A stretch of DNA of 32,139 bases from Conidiobolus incongruus B7586 (Eukaryota; Entomophthoromycota; Entomophthoromycetes; Entomophthorales; Conidiobolaceae). The position numbers and the translations under genes were made by a program. The stretch is from positions 1-32,139 of the forward strand of contig JNEM01015035.1 of assembly GCA_000697335.1 (NCBI GenBank), written 5' to 3'. The notes beneath the pieces are model-generated. The model searched no databases. It saw only the letters and a program-made list of their open reading frames with translations, and was not told where the DNA came from. Every line of letters starts with the position of its first letter. The first letter of the stretch is position 1. This document shows, in pieces, positions 31,666 through 32,139 of this stretch.

Positions 31666-32139
31666 TACTTTATAATTTAAATAATAAGAATTTTTTGTAA
31701 TTAAAAAAATATACATTTTAATATATAAAAAATAAAAATAAATATATAATATAAAATTAATAATTTCTTTTATCTCTAATACCTTTTTGCTATATATTTA
31801 ATAAAGATCTAATACCCAAAAATAATTCTTTTTATTAAAGACTGAAATTTGATATTTCATAAACTAATTAAATTTTCCTATAGAAATTTTTTTATAAGCT
31901 AGTTTTTTAATTACCTAAAATAATTATAATCACATAAGTTATAATCTAAAGAATATACTAGATATAGTAGTTTTTTCTAGTTATCTTTAATTAAAATATC
32001 TTTTATAGCTTAATATTTATATATTTTATAATTATCATATAAAATAATAAATTTTCTCAATTATATTAAAATACTAATTTAAAATAATTTTATTTAAAAA
32101 AGAAATATAAAGTTATTTATTAATAGATTTTCCTTTAGG
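31666..32139 (-). mobile_element. mariner lineage 1, minus copy, runs off the window
   Basis: Starts with TACTTTATAATTTAAATAATAAGAATTTTTTGTAATT, the same terminus as the right end of the 16077 element. It follows the 21682-22991 copy closely (AATTTCTTTTAT, AAAGATCTAATACCC, ATAAACTAATTAAATTTT, AATTATAATCACATAAGTTATAATCTAAAGAATATAC). About 470 bp are visible, covering the C-terminal part of the transposase. The HDN region reads ATTATCATATAA, so it is already altered. Confidence 0.75.

Overview
This window is extremely AT-rich eukaryotic DNA. It is dominated by one expanding gene family and by the wreckage of transposons. The family consists of intronless proteins of about 440-470 residues, with an F-box-like N-terminus followed by degenerate leucine-rich (RNI-like) repeats. 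Very low GC, intronless repeated F-box/LRR paralogues and many decayed mariner copies fit an early-diverging fungus of the Conidiobolus type (Entomophthoromycotina). That is an inference from family resemblance, not a demonstrated identity; nothing here is a diagnostic marker gene.

Layout: nine members or remnants of the F-box/LRR family all lie on the minus strand. They are an old pseudogene (about 1190-2345), a near-intact copy with one frameshift (3149-4518), two intact copies (7645-8973 and 10863-12194), two head-to-tail pseudogenes (about 12610-13850 and 13913-14515), a second copy with one frameshift (17588-18975), a divergent intact copy (24777-26189) and a copy lacking its C-terminal half (29932-30870). 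Most members share three marks outside the repeats: a Trp at residue 14, a central DPxxxxYxY...FLSxxIPxL block (in three of them), and a C-terminal W(K/N)xx(I/V)YxxxIxCY ending.

Between the genes lie seven mariner-type elements or fragments from at least two lineages, including two nested insertions. Three copies of a roughly 335-bp LTR-like repeat are also present, one of them inside a mariner element. A plus-strand relic near 19500-20046 looks like part of a membrane protein, possibly a GPCR-like receptor. Two AT-rich fold-back structures and one long (AT)n microsatellite complete the picture. No tRNA, rRNA or CRISPR was seen.

How it fits together: this looks like a birth-and-death array of putative substrate-recognition (F-box/LRR) genes in a repeat-rich region. 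The family is probably used to recruit varied proteins to SCF ubiquitin ligases, but no target can be read from the sequence. A short GTCCCATA-like box about 90-110 bp upstream of four members suggests that they share a promoter element.
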